Origin: Pseudomonadota bacterium
GTDB taxonomy: Bacteria; Desulfobacterota; Anaeroferrophillalia; Anaeroferrophillales; Tharpellaceae
Direction: 5' to 3'
Assembly (NCBI GenBank): GCA_030641485.1
Contig: DAOWHJ010000063.1
Location: 1 to 5,064 of the forward strand
DNA: 5,064 nucleotides
Made by a program: the position numbers and the translations under genes. Each line of letters begins with the position of its first letter. Within the stretch, counting starts at the first letter, position 1. This document shows positions 4,513-5,064 of this stretch, piece after piece. The notes under the pieces were generated by a model. That model did no database searches, was not told the origin of the DNA, and saw only the letters and a list, made by a program, of their open reading frames with translations.

Positions 4513-5064
4513 AAGTAATTTAGAGCTGAGAAGTGGATAAATAGTTGATGTAATAACCGTTTCGGTTGGCCCATAGGCATTGATACAGGTTAAGTTTGGA
4601 AACTGTTCAAGGGTTTTTTGGGCTAGCTGAAGAGGTAATATTTCTCCACCTAAAATCAATAACCGGAGATGTTTTAACAGTTTTGTCCGAGAGTTGTCAG
4701 AGAGTTGCTGCCAGTAAATTGGCGGCAGATCTGCGACGGTGATTTGTTGAGATTCGAGTGTTTCCAACAGTGTTTCAGGGGTAATGAGATTACTTTTCAG
4801 AATCACCAGGGCGGCTCCGCTCAGCCAGGTGGAAAAAATTTGTTCAACCGATGTGTCAAAATTTAAGGATGCAAATTGTAGAACTTTATCTTTTGTACTC
4901 ATCTGGTAACAATCTATTATTTGCCGGAAATGTTGAGCGCCAGCTAAATGTTCAACCATCACTCCCTTAGGCTTCCCTGTAGAACCTGATGTATAGATTA
5001 CGTAGGCCAGATCTTGCAACCCGTTGCGATATTCAGGGTTGCTGTCAGGTTGAATTTGCAGCAA
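4510..5064 (-). CDS. NRPS adenylation domain, N-terminal part (5'-incomplete; ends at premature TAA)
   Basis: The gene enters from beyond the right edge. The 184 visible codons carry A3 YTSGSTGKPKG (P-loop-like, 4995-4963), A4 NFDTSVEQIF and A5 NAYGPTE (4581-4561), and then stop at TAA 4512-4510. Everything that normally follows (A6-A10, the catalytic lysine and the carrier domain) continues in the same frame after the stop. A polypeptide ending here would lack the mobile C-terminal subdomain and could not activate its amino acid normally. By comparison with GrsA, the ten pocket positions read D-T-E-D-I-G-A-I-T, plus the A10 lysine in the other fragment. Acidic residues at two of these positions suggest a basic amino acid substrate. 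Composition is clearly more AT-rich (about 41% GC) than the rest of the gene. The family assignment is certain; whether the product is functional is doubtful. Confidence 0.88.
   Translation of the reverse strand: MLQIQPDSNPEYRNGLQDLAYVIYTSGSTGKPKGVMVEHLAGAQHFRQIIDCYQMSTKDKVLQFASLNFDTSVEQIFSTWLSGAALVILKSNLITPETLLETLESQQITVADLPPIYWQQLSDNSRTKLLKHLRLLILGGEILPLQLAQKTLEQFPNLTCINAYGPTETVITSTIYPLLSSKLL

Noticed and set aside
4251..4580. 109-codon minus-strand frame overlapping the NRPS break
   Set aside because: Mostly a shifted reading of the A domain. Only a short part around 4495-4535 may reflect a real indel, and this is reported as a finding.

Overview
The window looks like an accessory, partly decayed stretch of a gammaproteobacterial chromosome. 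The placement rests on protein style: a YkvA (DUF1232) protein, an HPP-family membrane protein with an FNR/DNR-type box, and a nonribosomal peptide synthetase (NRPS) of Gram-negative type. A methanotroph-like or related environmental gammaproteobacterium is possible, but nothing here proves it. Base composition is moderate and uneven. There are no tRNA or rRNA genes, no CRISPR array and no intact transposase.

Layout. Positions 1-306 hold no confident gene; they contain a 14-bp perfect palindrome and several overlapping open frames. Positions 307-667 (minus) hold a broken gene for a small two-to-three-helix membrane protein, with one in-frame TAG and two apparent one-base losses in homopolymers. 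It lies 14 bases downstream of an intact YkvA-domain gene (682-1062, minus), so the two probably formed an operon. Positions 1063-1526 are non-coding or remnant DNA. They include a 64-codon open frame of unknown origin, and an FNR/DNR-type box (TTGAC-N4-ATCAA) just before the next gene.

Positions 1527-2225 (plus) encode an HPP-family membrane protein. Its first ~50 residues resemble the start of the small YgbA/'nitrous oxide-stimulated promoter' family, apparently joined in frame by internal deletion. Box, YgbA-like remnant and HPP protein together suggest a low-oxygen, nitric-oxide or nitrite-related locus.

Positions 2344-5064 (minus) are the 3' end of an NRPS gene that runs out of the window: an adenylation (A) domain, a carrier (T) domain and a condensation (C) domain. 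The single reading frame is cut by a TAA at 4510-4512, between core motifs A5 and A6 of the A domain. GC content changes sharply at the same place, from about 55% on the 4201-4500 side to about 41% on the 4501-5040 side. The gene then ends right after its C domain, with no following A or release domain. The synthetase is therefore either inactive, read through, chimeric or mis-sequenced at that point.

The most notable observations are the YgbA-HPP fusion behind an FNR/DNR box, the NRPS stop codon at a composition boundary, and the clustering of broken genes. I found no strong evidence for a wholly new multi-gene system.
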